Origin: a virus
Reading direction: 5' to 3' (one strand)
Virus record (IMG/VR): IMGVR_UViG_3300033159_000001
Coordinates: 1 to 53,747 of that record
DNA length: 53,747 bases
A program made the position numbers and the translations under genes. Below are positions 39,129 through 47,780 of this stretch, piece by piece (positions within the stretch are counted from its first letter, which is position 1; each line of letters begins with the position of its first letter). Below the pieces are notes generated by a model. It was not told where the DNA came from, searched no databases, and saw nothing but the letters and a program-made list of their open reading frames with translations.

Positions 39129-41453
39129 ATGACCACCGTTACTCTCGCGCCTCTGGTTAAGCAGCAGTTCAACCAGAATGGGATTCCGCTGGCCGGCGGC
39201 AAGCTGTTCGTCTACAACGCCGGAACGACAACGAAGGCACTCACTTACACGGACGCCACAGGCGACACGCCGAACACCAACCCGATCATTCTCGACGCCA
39301 ACGGCCAGTGCGGCGTCTGGCTTTTGCCAACCCTCGCGTACAAATTCATTCTGTCGCCGGCGACCGATACCGATCCGCCGACGAACCCATTCTGGACGGT
39401 CGACAACGTAACGACCGTCCAGGGCGTCGCTGTCGGAGACATGACGGACGAAAAAGGCAGCGGCGGCACCTACGGATTCGCCGCAAACGTCGATTTCACA
39501 CCCGGCACCACGACGCAACTGACGCTATCCCAGAATTACGGCAGCTCGGGCAATTTGTGGGTGACCTTCGACGGCACGGAGCAGGGCGCAGATACGTTTT
39601 CTCTGGGCGGCACGAACAATACCGTTCTGACGTTCAATGCCCCGATTCCTGTGGGGGTCCAGAAGGTCTACGTCAAAGGCGGCACTGCGCTTACGATCGG
39701 CACGCCTGGCGCGGGGACCGTCGGCGACGCCCAAATCAACCAGAGCAGCAATCTGTACATCCACGCCTATTCCTTCGTCGGTTCAAAGGATGTCGGCGCG
39801 CTGGGCAACGGAACGACCGATGACCATACAGCCGTTCAGAACGCCGGATCGCTGGCGTCGAGTTCTGGAAAGTTGCTACTCGTGACGCCCGGCACTTACC
39901 TTATCGGCTCGAGCATCGCATTCGCGGGGCCGGTCGAGTTCATGCCTGGGGCGCAGTTTGTCGTAAAGAGCGGGGCTGTCGTTACCTTCAACGGACAACT
40001 CACCGGCCCACTGACCAACATCTTCAGCGTGCAAACCGGGGGCAACATTGTTGTCAATCCGGGCACCACGACGGAAGGTTACCCAGAGTGGTTTGGCGCC
40101 CAACCGGGAAATTCCTCGTTCGACTGCGCACCGTATATCAACGCGAGCCTTTCCGTTTTCTCGGTTACGCGTCTTCAGAATACGGTCTACTACACAGCCA
40201 CATCGGTCCTTATGGGGCAGAACGGGCAGTCGCTTGTCGGATCAAATCCAAATCTGACCCAAGGCGCTTTTAATTCCTCAGTCATTCAGTGCCAAAGCGC
40301 CGCGGTTACGATTTTGCAGATCGGGCCAAATGTCAATCCTTACCCCGCGTCATTGCAGACGTCGATGGCGGTTCACAACGTTGCGTTCTCTCGGGGTACT
40401 GCACCAGACATTTCCCAATCCGCGACGGGCATCAAGATTCAATACTGTTCAGGCGTATTGATGAAATGCGTCAGCGTAATTGACTCTGTTGAGTGCTTCC
40501 ATCAACTCGGCTCAGCGTATGTGCGTTACGAGCATTGCAACGCGTTCAAGTTGACAGTCGGCATCAACGGGACAGATGCGTTCCACGGATTCAATTTAGA
40601 CGGCAGTGCTTATATTGGTTTCTCTGACAGCGGAAATCCTTCGGTCCTGATGTACGACTGTCAGGTAAGCAATCTGCGCGACGCAGACACCACCTGGGCG
40701 CCGGGTAGTGACTATCAGGGTATGTTTGTCCATGGGCAGTACGGCTGGTCGGATGTCTGGATTTTTGATCTGGAAACGAATGGTGTCGGCACAGGGATAA
40801 ACCTCGTTGGGACGGTGAACAATACAACGACGGCGGACTCGTTGAATAAACGCTTCTACGTCTATAACCCGATTCTCGATACGTGCGTTCTTGCGGGTAT
40901 TTCGTTCACGAATATCAGTTCTTATGGCGATATTCATGTAATCGGTGGCTATGCCAATTGCAGCAACGCCCAACCTAATCCGGTCGGAATCTCGTACTCG
41001 TCGTCGAACGGGAACGTCCAGATTTCGCAGTTCATGGTCGAGTGCAATAAGAACCACAGCACGATTGGTGTCGTGTCGTACGCGTCATCAAAAATGGTTC
41101 ATCGCGACTGTTCATATCTCGAAGCTTTCGTGACACCCATCCAGCTTAATTCGACTTCACATTTCACATTCATGGATCAAGTGACGAATGATTCCAGCGC
41201 GTCTTCCAATGTGGCGTTCCTCGTGAACAACTGTAACCGGGGCTACATGAACATTGCACTTTCTGGTTACCCAGGCGCCTACGGAGGCGGGATCGACCTT
41301 GCCGATACGTCGATTCAGTACTGTGAATTCGCATGTTCGCGCATGGACCCTGGCGCAATCACCGGCGGCGTCAAGGTCGTCTACAACGGCACGCCGATCA
41401 CCACGGCCGGCACTTTCGGAACCGGCAACCTCGCTTCTGGGATTATGAACTGA
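39129..41453 (+). CDS. Tailspike with pectate-lyase-like beta-helix
   Basis: 774 residues from ATG 39129. N-terminal particle-binding part: LVKQQFNQNGIPLAGGKLFV and YKFILSPATDTDPPTNPFW (about 8-95). Residues about 106-185 repeat the module of the protein at 27232. From about 220 a right-handed beta-helix begins (DVGALGNGTTDDHTAVQNA, pectate-lyase-3 type) and runs to the C-terminus. It is likely a trimeric receptor-binding depolymerase acting on surface polysaccharide; the substrate is unknown. Confidence 0.85.
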   Translation: MTTVTLAPLVKQQFNQNGIPLAGGKLFVYNAGTTTKALTYTDATGDTPNTNPIILDANGQCGVWLLPTLAYKFILSPATDTDPPTNPFWTVDNVTTVQGVAVGDMTDEKGSGGTYGFAANVDFTPGTTTQLTLSQNYGSSGNLWVTFDGTEQGADTFSLGGTNNTVLTFNAPIPVGVQKVYVKGGTALTIGTPGAGTVGDAQINQSSNLYIHAYSFVGSKDVGALGNGTTDDHTAVQNAGSLASSSGKLLLVTPGTYLIGSSIAFAGPVEFMPGAQFVVKSGAVVTFNGQLTGPLTNIFSVQTGGNIVVNPGTTTEGYPEWFGAQPGNSSFDCAPYINASLSVFSVTRLQNTVYYTATSVLMGQNGQSLVGSNPNLTQGAFNSSVIQCQSAAVTILQIGPNVNPYPASLQTSMAVHNVAFSRGTAPDISQSATGIKIQYCSGVLMKCVSVIDSVECFHQLGSAYVRYEHCNAFKLTVGINGTDAFHGFNLDGSAYIGFSDSGNPSVLMYDCQVSNLRDADTTWAPGSDYQGMFVHGQYGWSDVWIFDLETNGVGTGINLVGTVNNTTTADSLNKRFYVYNPILDTCVLAGISFTNISSYGDIHVIGGYANCSNAQPNPVGISYSSSNGNVQISQFMVECNKNHSTIGVVSYASSKMVHRDCSYLEAFVTPIQLNSTSHFTFMDQVTNDSSASSNVAFLVNNCNRGYMNIALSGYPGAYGGGIDLADTSIQYCEFACSRMDPGAITGGVKVVYNGTPITTAGTFGTGNLASGIMN

Positions 41454-41454
41454 C

Positions 41455-42633
41455 ATGAAAAAGCTAATCGTATTTCTCGCTTCGCTGTACATCGCCGCAA
41501 CGTATGGCGCGACTACCGTCCCTATTCAATTGCTCAATTCGAGCGGGTCGACTTCGGGGCAGGCGATTGTTTCAACCGGCGCTTCCAGCGCGCCAGCGTG
41601 GGGAAACGTCGCAGCGACCACGCTAGCCGCGCAGGCCGCGAATACGGTAGTGGCGAACGTGACCGGCTCGTCTGCATCGCCGACGGCTTTTGTCATGCCA
41701 AGTTGCAGTGCGACTTCGAATGCACTCACATATACCTCGGGCGCAGGTTTCACCTGCAACACCACGCTTAACGCGACCACGCTTCTCAATAGTTCCTGGG
41801 CCGCGCCCGGCACTATTGGCAGTGCCACACCGAGCAGCGGTGCATTCACGACGCTCAGTGCGAGCAGTACGGTCAGTGGTAGCGGGTTCAGCACCTATCT
41901 GGCTTCGCCGCCGGCGATTGGCGGTACTGCCGCGGCTCCGGGCACATTCACAACTGTCACCGGCACGTCAGCCGTTATTTCGAATGGTTTGACCAGTGGG
42001 AATTCGATATCCGTATCGTCCACGTCAAACACGAGTAACGGCGCATCGATCCTGTTGACGGGCAATGGAGCGACTACCCCGAACAAATCAATTCGGGCGT
42101 TTAACGGAGCGTTCCAGATCGTGAATTCCGCGTCATCGGCCGTGATTGCATCGGTCGACGACTCCGGAGACCTAGTGACGACGGGATACATCTCGCCGTC
42201 TCAAACTGGCGGCATCGTCGGAACGACGACTAACAACAGCGCCAATGCCGGAAGTGTCGGCGAGTACGTATCCAGCACTATCGCTGCCGGTTCGGCTGTT
42301 ACTTTGACGAATGGGACGGCTGCAAACGTAACCTCTATTTCGCTCACTGCGGGCGATTGGGATGTGTTCGGAACTGTTTGCTTTACGCTGGGCAGCGGCA
42401 ATACGACGTATGCCGTCATCGGTTCAATTAGCCTTACGAGCGCCACCTACAACTTTCTGCCGGGCTTTTATTTGCCCGGGGTTCCTACAGGCACAACTGT
42501 AGAGTGCGCCGCGGCAGGAATGATCCGCGAATCGTTTTCGTCCACGACACCGGTATATCTGGTAGCGGGGGCGAGTTGGGCTTCGGGAAGTGCGGCTGCT
42601 TACGGTTTTATCAGTGCGCGCCGTCGTCGCTAG
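41455..42633 (+). CDS. Fibre-like repeat protein with signal-peptide-like N-terminus
   Basis: 392 residues. MKKLIVFLASLYIAATYGA is a convincing Sec signal, with possible cleavage after YGA. It is followed by Ser/Thr/Gly/Ala-rich fibre repeats (GSATPSSGAFTTLSASS; TAAAPGTFTTVTGTSA) and a C-terminal beta domain ending YGFISARRRR. Fibre repeats fit a virion tail protein, but a secretion signal does not. Either the N-terminus is used differently or the protein is exported. Confidence 0.6.
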   Translation: MKKLIVFLASLYIAATYGATTVPIQLLNSSGSTSGQAIVSTGASSAPAWGNVAATTLAAQAANTVVANVTGSSASPTAFVMPSCSATSNALTYTSGAGFTCNTTLNATTLLNSSWAAPGTIGSATPSSGAFTTLSASSTVSGSGFSTYLASPPAIGGTAAAPGTFTTVTGTSAVISNGLTSGNSISVSSTSNTSNGASILLTGNGATTPNKSIRAFNGAFQIVNSASSAVIASVDDSGDLVTTGYISPSQTGGIVGTTTNNSANAGSVGEYVSSTIAAGSAVTLTNGTAANVTSISLTAGDWDVFGTVCFTLGSGNTTYAVIGSISLTSATYNFLPGFYLPGVPTGTTVECAAAGMIRESFSSTTPVYLVAGASWASGSAAAYGFISARRRR

Positions 42634-42799
42634 ACAAACCCTGCGAATTTTTCCAGGGACGAAATAACGTCGACCAGGGTTTCCCGAACGCCAAGAGTCG
42701 GGATAATCACGTCTATGCGGACAGGATTGGTCGGGTTGGTATCTTTCATTTTAGAAAGTCTTCGTAAGACAATTGGCCTAAGCGACGCAGTATATCGCG

Positions 42800-42970
42800 T
42801 CACCACACCGTCATCCGTTTCAAAACGGCGATCAGGACAGGCGCTTCCCGACGTTCATCGAAGTCGAACAGATCCTGGTTTGGCTCGACATAAACTGCCG
42901 CCACAAAACGCTCACCAGAATTCAAAACCATCGTGTAAGTGTTTGATTTTATGAGTTCAGATATGTGCAT
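42800..42970 (-). CDS. Possible small protein downstream of the integrase
   Basis: 56 residues from ATG 42970-42968 (MHISELIKSNTYTMVLNSGE...). Balanced, globular composition, but a weak ribosome-binding site. A longer frame to 43135 is not favoured. It is the only coding candidate in this region. Confidence 0.35.
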   Translation of the reverse strand: MHISELIKSNTYTMVLNSGERFVAAVYVEPNQDLFDFDERREAPVLIAVLKRMTVW

Positions 42971-42977
42971 TTCGCTG

Positions 42978-43004
42978 GGCTGGGAATGCCCGCCAATCCC
43001 AGCC
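42978..43004. other. Perfect inverted repeat near the integrase
   Basis: GGCTGGGA and TCCCAGCC separated by 11 bases. It could be a weak terminator for the convergent operons or part of an attachment site. No T run follows directly. Confidence 0.4.
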
Positions 43005-43108
43005 ACCTCATTGTTTTCTATGAGAAATTTCCGATCTTGTTGGGTAATCACTTTCTGTTGATAACTTTTCCACCGAACCCTTTGCAGACTGGGTTTTGAG
43101 TGTGGTGA

Positions 43109-43135
43109 TCCAAAATCGGTCCAAAACTGATCCAA
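43109..43135. repeat. Three GATCCAAAA-type repeats beside the integrase end
   Basis: GATCCAAAA, GTCCAAAA and GATCCAAAA lie within 27 bases immediately after the integrase stop. Short direct repeats here could be integrase or excisionase arm sites. Confidence 0.4.
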
Positions 43136-43138
43136 AAT

Positions 43139-44266
43139 TCATGCACTTCGTGCCTTGATTTCGGTCCACTCTTTGCCCCGTGAATCGCGGTACAGAGCCG
43201 TCATCTCGGCTGATTTGTGCCCCAGAAGCGCCTGGGCGAACTCGGCGCCGTACTCGTCAGCGTAGAGGCGGGCGGCTAGAGACCGGATCTCATGAAACGT
43301 CGGCGGAGTCTTGCCCGGATCGACCGCAATCTTTGCCTGGTCACGGAAAGTTGCAAAAACGTCTGAAAAGCTGACCACATGAGGGCTTCCGCCTGGTCTT
43401 GCTGTGCCAACATGCCGCAGGTGATGGATCACGTGCTTGGAGACGATGTTGTCGCGGCATTCCCGTATTACATCGCCGATCGTCAGGCCATCCAGCGCCT
43501 TCAGGCCGACGGTCAGAGGGATTTTCAATCTCGTCCGGCCCTGACTCTTTTTCTGTTCGACGTAGAGGAACCCGTCCTTCACGTGGTCGAACAGCATGCT
43601 TTTTACATCCTCCCGGCGCTGCGCCGTGACCAGTGCCAACATGAAGGCGCGGGCGGCCCAACCCATCAGCGGATCCTTTCTGGCCTCCGCAACGACCTTC
43701 CAGAAGTCCTCGAGGGTCAATCTTGAACGCAGGACATCTCCTTTCGTTCTCTTTACGGACGAAACCGGATTCTTTCCGGCCTCAATCAAACCCTCTCCAA
43801 TCGCCTCGTTGAAGAGGTCGACCAGACGGCTGCGCATCTGCACGGCGTAGGTGTCACTCACCTCCGCGGCGAGCTTCTTCAGAAAGTCCCTGATATCCCT
43901 CGGCGTCACGACATTGACGCGCTGCGCCGCGAAAGGCGCGCGTTTGATGGCCTTCAGGTAGCTGCTGACGGTCGAGCGGGAACCTTCGTTTTCCGTCCTC
44001 TTGGCATAGATAGCCTCGTACTCATCACACCACTGGGAGACGGTCTTCATGCCGCCGTCGATCTTATTAATGAGCGCAACTGCTCCCTTGCGGCGCTCCA
44101 GCTCGGCGTTCGCGGCGCGAGCCTCTGATGAAGCGACCTTGAAGTCGCGCCCCAGACCATACGTCGCCTTGGTTTCCGGGTGCCGGAACCAGTAATAGCC
44201 CTTGGAGTTCTTATACAAGTTGTCGGGCCAGTTACGGCGCGCCGCGATTCGTCGTCTAGCTGCCAT
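43139..44266 (-). CDS. int: Tyrosine-recombinase integrase
   Basis: 375 residues from ATG 44266-44264; upstream in-frame codons lie inside the excisionase gene. The N-terminal basic domain (RRNWPDNLYKNSKGYYWFRHP) is followed by the core-binding SAM-like domain (about 85-170). The catalytic domain shows VTAQRREDVKSM (Arg I), FHEIRSLAARLY (His-x-x-Arg) and LLGHKSAEMTALY (His, then the Tyr nucleophile). It integrates and excises the prophage together with the adjacent excisionase. Confidence 0.95.
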   Translation of the reverse strand: MAARRRIAARRNWPDNLYKNSKGYYWFRHPETKATYGLGRDFKVASSEARAANAELERRKGAVALINKIDGGMKTVSQWCDEYEAIYAKRTENEGSRSTVSSYLKAIKRAPFAAQRVNVVTPRDIRDFLKKLAAEVSDTYAVQMRSRLVDLFNEAIGEGLIEAGKNPVSSVKRTKGDVLRSRLTLEDFWKVVAEARKDPLMGWAARAFMLALVTAQRREDVKSMLFDHVKDGFLYVEQKKSQGRTRLKIPLTVGLKALDGLTIGDVIRECRDNIVSKHVIHHLRHVGTARPGGSPHVVSFSDVFATFRDQAKIAVDPGKTPPTFHEIRSLAARLYADEYGAEFAQALLGHKSAEMTALYRDSRGKEWTEIKARSA

Positions 44267-44465
44267 TTGCCATCCTTTCGATACGATCGGCAACCGGGTC
44301 GAAATACTCCGCGTCTGGACGGCAGAAATACTCGCGTCCGACCTTACGGGGTACCGGACGGATCCGCCCGTTGCGTATCCAGTTGAGCAGGGTATTGCGG
44401 TGAGGTTTGTGCTCGCCGAACACATTTTCCGCCCATGACGAGAGTGGTATCAGTTGCGCTGCCAT
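44256..44465 (-). CDS. xis: Excisionase-like winged-helix protein
   Basis: 69 residues from ATG 44465-44463. The pattern LIPLSSWAENVFGEHKPHRNTLLNWIRNGRI followed by PRKVGREYFCR is typical of lambda-type excisionases. It overlaps the integrase start by 11 bases. Confidence 0.85.
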   Translation of the reverse strand: MAAQLIPLSSWAENVFGEHKPHRNTLLNWIRNGRIRPVPRKVGREYFCRPDAEYFDPVADRIERMANGS

Positions 44466-44517
44466 TTCACACCCCATGCGTTGCGTGTCGTTTCGATGAT
44501 TCGTGATGCGGCTTCGG

Positions 44518-44790
44518 TCACTTCATCCCCAACAATTCCAGAATCAACCGCTCCACCTCGCGCACATCTTCCTCCGATGCCTGCCCGACGAGACCGTTGG
44601 CGATCAGGGCGGCGGTGGCTTCGATGGCTGAGGGTGTCGGTGTTTCACTGAGAGCCGCGCGGCGGGATGCTTGCCAGACGGCCCAGCCGAATTCGAGAAT
44701 CCACTGATCCCAGCCATGAAAATAGATTGGCCCCTTGAAGTCCTTCTTCCATGCGACGTAATCGGCCCATTGTTTCTCGCGGTCGCTCAT
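44518..44790 (-). CDS. Hypothetical protein
   Basis: 90 residues, Trp-rich N-terminal half (WADYVAWKKDFKG...WDQWILEFGWAVWQ), then a helical acidic part. The start overlaps the previous stop. It resembles accessory early-region phage proteins of unknown function. Confidence 0.6.
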   Translation of the reverse strand: MSDREKQWADYVAWKKDFKGPIYFHGWDQWILEFGWAVWQASRRAALSETPTPSAIEATAALIANGLVGQASEEDVREVERLILELLGMK

Positions 44791-45785
44791 TTCGCGTCTC
44801 CGCTTGCTGGTTGAGCGGCGGTCAGGGCGCGGATCGCATCGCGCGCATCATCCGTGAGTACTGTTGGGGCGGCGAGCCGGGCATGGATTGCCCGCAGATC
44901 GTCGTCGGTCGGCTCACGCATCAGCAGCAATAGCAGTGCACAAGGGTTATCCGCCATGCGGCTGATACCGTGGACTTTCGGCAATGCCACCGCCTCCGCA
45001 CCCTGCGCCACATTGGTGGAAGTTGATGCGGCGCGGGCGAGCTTGAGGCCAAACCGGTAACCCTCCCATGCGGACTGAGTTTCGGGGCAATCGTAAGAAC
45101 TGCCGTGCCGGTCTACACTTAATTGCTGGTCTTCAGCCCACACCTCGAATGCCGCGCGATCGTCCTGCTCGACCGAGGGTGCGGTAGTAGCTATACACTC
45201 GCTGCATTGGAAGTGCGAATAGACTTCGCGGAGCGCCGACACGAAGTTTGGATATGCCGCCGTGTCCCAGCATTCCGGGTAGTGGATTGCCTGCGCAATA
45301 TCGCCAGCGAAAGGAATTTCTGCGGCAGGCTTGTTTGCATCCTTGTCGAGAGGGGCAAGGTAATCTCCCCCACTCTTGAGGCGGTTCAGAAGAACGTCCA
45401 TTGGATCGCATGGATCGACAACGACAGGCACTGCGGTAAGAGTGGTGATAATCGAATCAGCCAGTTCAAATGAATCGACGCTGCCGTCGTGGGCTTTGTG
45501 CTCATCGATCAGGATTGCCCATTTCATTCGATCAGCCACCGCCTCTCTATCGACAGCGGCAGGCTGGGTGGCGGATAGCAGGGCGCGCAATCGGTCGACA
45601 AGATGCGCGAGTGATTTTTCTCGTTTCGCAAACCACGCGGCTTCGTCGAAGTTCTTTCCGGGATGCTCAAAGTTGTAGCCTTCGCCACTGGCCGCCCATC
45701 CGCTTGCATATGCAGTGCGCAACACGTCGAGAATCTGTTCATCAGTCACAGTCACTTCTCCATCGGGATTTGTGGGGTGGGTCAT
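44787..45785 (-). CDS. Hypothetical early-region protein (Ead/Ea22-like composition)
   Basis: 332 residues, acidic, with modular segments such as 'AAFEVWAEDQQLSVDRH' and 'SAWEGYRFGLKLARAA', a motif common in phage accessory proteins of the Ead/Ea22 kind. The architecture looks mosaic. Function unknown. Confidence 0.6.
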   Translation of the reverse strand: MTHPTNPDGEVTVTDEQILDVLRTAYASGWAASGEGYNFEHPGKNFDEAAWFAKREKSLAHLVDRLRALLSATQPAAVDREAVADRMKWAILIDEHKAHDGSVDSFELADSIITTLTAVPVVVDPCDPMDVLLNRLKSGGDYLAPLDKDANKPAAEIPFAGDIAQAIHYPECWDTAAYPNFVSALREVYSHFQCSECIATTAPSVEQDDRAAFEVWAEDQQLSVDRHGSSYDCPETQSAWEGYRFGLKLARAASTSTNVAQGAEAVALPKVHGISRMADNPCALLLLLMREPTDDDLRAIHARLAAPTVLTDDARDAIRALTAAQPASGDAK

Positions 45786-46186
45786 GGTGTGGTCTTTGCA
45801 TGCATCTGGCGAAGCGTTTCGGCAACTTCGGCGGGTACGTCAAAGAAACTCAGCAGCCCTTTGCAACGCACGAATGGCAGCGGCTTGGCATCGGCGAGCA
45901 CGAACCCATACTTTCCGTTGAACCATTTAGACTCGCTTTCGGTGACGCAATCGACGATGGTTGCAACGCCCACGATGCCGCCGATCATCTCCTCGCGTTC
46001 CGGATACGACCCGTAGTAGCGACGGTAGGCAACGGCATCGTCGGCATAGTCTCGCTTTGGATATGTAACGCCCGCATGGATCAGAACGCGGCCACGAAAC
46101 TTGGTCGGCCAGTCGCGGTTCTCAATGTCTTTATGTCCGTTGACAATCAGCCACGCATAGGGCTGACGGATAGAGAGTGCTTTCAC
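45782..46186 (-). CDS. ASCH-domain protein
   Basis: 134 residues from GTG 46186-46184 with GGAGAAGG upstream. It begins with the ASCH signature KALSIRQPYAWLIVNGHKDIE, then NRDWPTKFRGRVLIHAG and a middle GGIVGVATIVDCV. ASCH domains bind RNA or nucleotides and some act as RNases or amidohydrolases. In a phage the role is not known. Confidence 0.8.
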   Translation of the reverse strand: MKALSIRQPYAWLIVNGHKDIENRDWPTKFRGRVLIHAGVTYPKRDYADDAVAYRRYYGSYPEREEMIGGIVGVATIVDCVTESESKWFNGKYGFVLADAKPLPFVRCKGLLSFFDVPAEVAETLRQMHAKTTP

Positions 46187-46512
46187 GATACCTTCTCCCC
46201 GCCAGATGCAGCGGCAATCTGTTCTTCGGAGCCGCCGTGCGCATTGATAATTGCGCGTGCTTGCTCCACGGTTAGGCCGCTCACAATATGGCCTTGCGGG
46301 CCGTGCAAAGCCACCAATTCCTCCTTCCAGTCTCCGCACGCCATATGCCATGTCGCCCGCACTTTGGAAGGGGCGAGAGCCTGAGCCTCTAGCAGCGCGT
46401 TGCGCATGCGCCATTTAAAATCGTGAGCATGCGCTTCGTCATAGGTGAACCACGCGTCGATCGCAGTTTCAATCTGCTCGTCGCTCGGCCCTGCGTCTTC
46501 ATTAGTGGTCAT
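46183..46512 (-). CDS. Hypothetical protein
   Basis: 109 residues from ATG 46512-46510. Acidic helices (SDEQIETAIDAWFTYDEAHAHD) and a C-terminal LTVEQARAIINAHGG. It overlaps the ASCH start by four bases. Function unknown. Confidence 0.6.
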   Translation of the reverse strand: MTTNEDAGPSDEQIETAIDAWFTYDEAHAHDFKWRMRNALLEAQALAPSKVRATWHMACGDWKEELVALHGPQGHIVSGLTVEQARAIINAHGGSEEQIAAASGGEKVS

Positions 46513-46784
46513 GCGAAAAGCTCCAGTTGACTCGCGTCTATCAATCGGTCTTTGGTCCATACCGACCGTCCGTCCAAGGTGTGTCCGTTAAGCCAGTAGG
46601 TCCGGCCTTTCTCATGGCGCTCCACGCCGATTACAGTCAGGTGGTAGTGAGGCTTCGACGGGCGTTCCAGACCGTTGATCATGTCGAGGTACTTGACGCA
46701 CGTGCACGGACCATCGATCTCTTTCACGATGTACGGGCCCGTGCCGTAGGTCGTACGCACGCAGGCGCCTATCCGGACCAGCAT
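46509..46784 (-). CDS. Hypothetical beta-rich protein
   Basis: 91 residues from ATG 46784-46782 (MLVRIGACVRTTYGTGPYIV...). SH3-like beta pattern and a final SQLELFA. Function unknown. Confidence 0.6.
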   Translation of the reverse strand: MLVRIGACVRTTYGTGPYIVKEIDGPCTCVKYLDMINGLERPSKPHYHLTVIGVERHEKGRTYWLNGHTLDGRSVWTKDRLIDASQLELFA

Positions 46785-46788
46785 GGCG

Positions 46789-47073
46789 TCAACCTTTGAG
46801 CCGATGCACGAAGCCGGTCGGCGTTTTCTCGATTGTCGAATTACTTCCTGCAAGCAGGCGGTCCGGATCGGAGTTCAGTGGTGAGATGAAAAGCGAATCT
46901 CCGCTCGCACCCGTGGCCTTGATGTAATCGACTTCGACCTTGGCGCTATCGACCAGCACACTGGCCACCTGAGCGACGGCTCGGGCGCGTTCAACGTCCA
47001 TCGGCTTCTCGCGATCGCGAAGATCGGCGAGCGTTTTCATCAGGTGTTCGCGCATATCGGTAATGGTGCTCAT
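46789..47073 (-). CDS. Hypothetical regulator-like protein
   Basis: 94 residues from ATG 47073-47071 with AGGAG upstream. N-terminal helices MREHLMKTLADLRDREKPMDVERARAVAQVASVL resemble a recurring prophage protein family of unknown function. The longer frame upstream is antisense-like and rejected. Confidence 0.6.
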   Translation of the reverse strand: MSTITDMREHLMKTLADLRDREKPMDVERARAVAQVASVLVDSAKVEVDYIKATGASGDSLFISPLNSDPDRLLAGSNSTIEKTPTGFVHRLKG

Positions 47074-47780
47074 GACTCTTGCTCCTTCGCCTCGCGGGCG
47101 ATTCGGTTGACCTGTCTGGTGATTGCGCCCTTGAGTTGGACCAGCTTGGCAAGCTCCGGCGAGCGCGACCGGGGATGATTGCGACGTGCGAGCTCGCCGC
47201 GGTGCACGAGCTCGAGCGCGTCGAGCGTGATCTTTTCGAGTTCCGCCGTGCGCCGGCCGGGCAGGAAGCAGACCACATGGCCTTTCGGGATCGGACCGTT
47301 CGCGGCTTCCCACACCAGACGGTGCACGCCAACCCAACGTCGCGCCGGCACCGGGTGGTCGTCGTTCGTTTTCTGCTCGAGGTAGCCGTCTTTGCTGATT
47401 CGATACGATCCGATCGGCACGTAGTTGTGCTGCGCCGCGCCGCTCATCGAGCCTTTCTTGAACTGTGTACGACGAGAATTCGGATGAGTGCCGCAGATAC
47501 CCTTGACACCTTTATTCCATGACGTCTGGCCTGACTTGAACCGCGTCGAGCCTCCACGCTGGCCATCTGTACGGCCCGCGAGCGGTCCCGCAAGATAGGC
47601 TTCAGACTTGCGCAAGCCCATTCCGAGTGCTTTCTGGTAGACGCGCCCGACACTTAGACCCATTGACGCGGCCAGAGTCGGCGTGTGCGCATCTGGATAC
47701 TCAAGCGTCAGACGTTCCTTTTCTGCTTCGGTCCACTTGTGGCGGGGCGCGGTAGTCGATCCGGGTTTGCGCTTCGTCAT
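47070..47780 (-). CDS. HNH endonuclease-like protein with N-terminal helix-turn-helix
   Basis: 236 residues from ATG 47780-47778. The N-terminal 50 residues look helix-turn-helix (WTEAEKERLTLEYPD...LAASMGLSVGRVYQKAL). A central linker has repeats 'FKSGQTSWNKG' and 'FKKGSMSG'. The HNH-like part is VHRLVWEAANGPIPKGHVVCFLPG with a basic helical end. The second half of the HNH motif is not canonical. It lies immediately beyond the DUF1643 gene of the DGR block. Confidence 0.7.
   Translation of the reverse strand: MTKRKPGSTTAPRHKWTEAEKERLTLEYPDAHTPTLAASMGLSVGRVYQKALGMGLRKSEAYLAGPLAGRTDGQRGGSTRFKSGQTSWNKGVKGICGTHPNSRRTQFKKGSMSGAAQHNYVPIGSYRISKDGYLEQKTNDDHPVPARRWVGVHRLVWEAANGPIPKGHVVCFLPGRRTAELEKITLDALELVHRGELARRNHPRSRSPELAKLVQLKGAITRQVNRIAREAKEQES

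Larger units (their letters stand above)
42634..43138. other. Intergenic region next to the integrase (possible attP)
   Basis: This stretch between the convergent late operon and the integrase is AT-richer than the genome. It holds short inverted repeats (CTTTC/GAAAG near 42743; GTCTT/AAGAC near 42759), an eight-base perfect stem GGCTGGGA/TCCCAGCC (42978-43004), three copies of a GATCCAAAA-like word (43109-43135) and one small leftward ORF. A phage attachment site is expected beside integrase. I see no tRNA-like end that would place its core. Confidence 0.45.

Noticed and set aside
42634-43138. tRNA gene or tRNA fragment at the attachment site
   Set aside because: No T-loop/acceptor pattern or cloverleaf could be seen; no tRNA was recognised elsewhere either.
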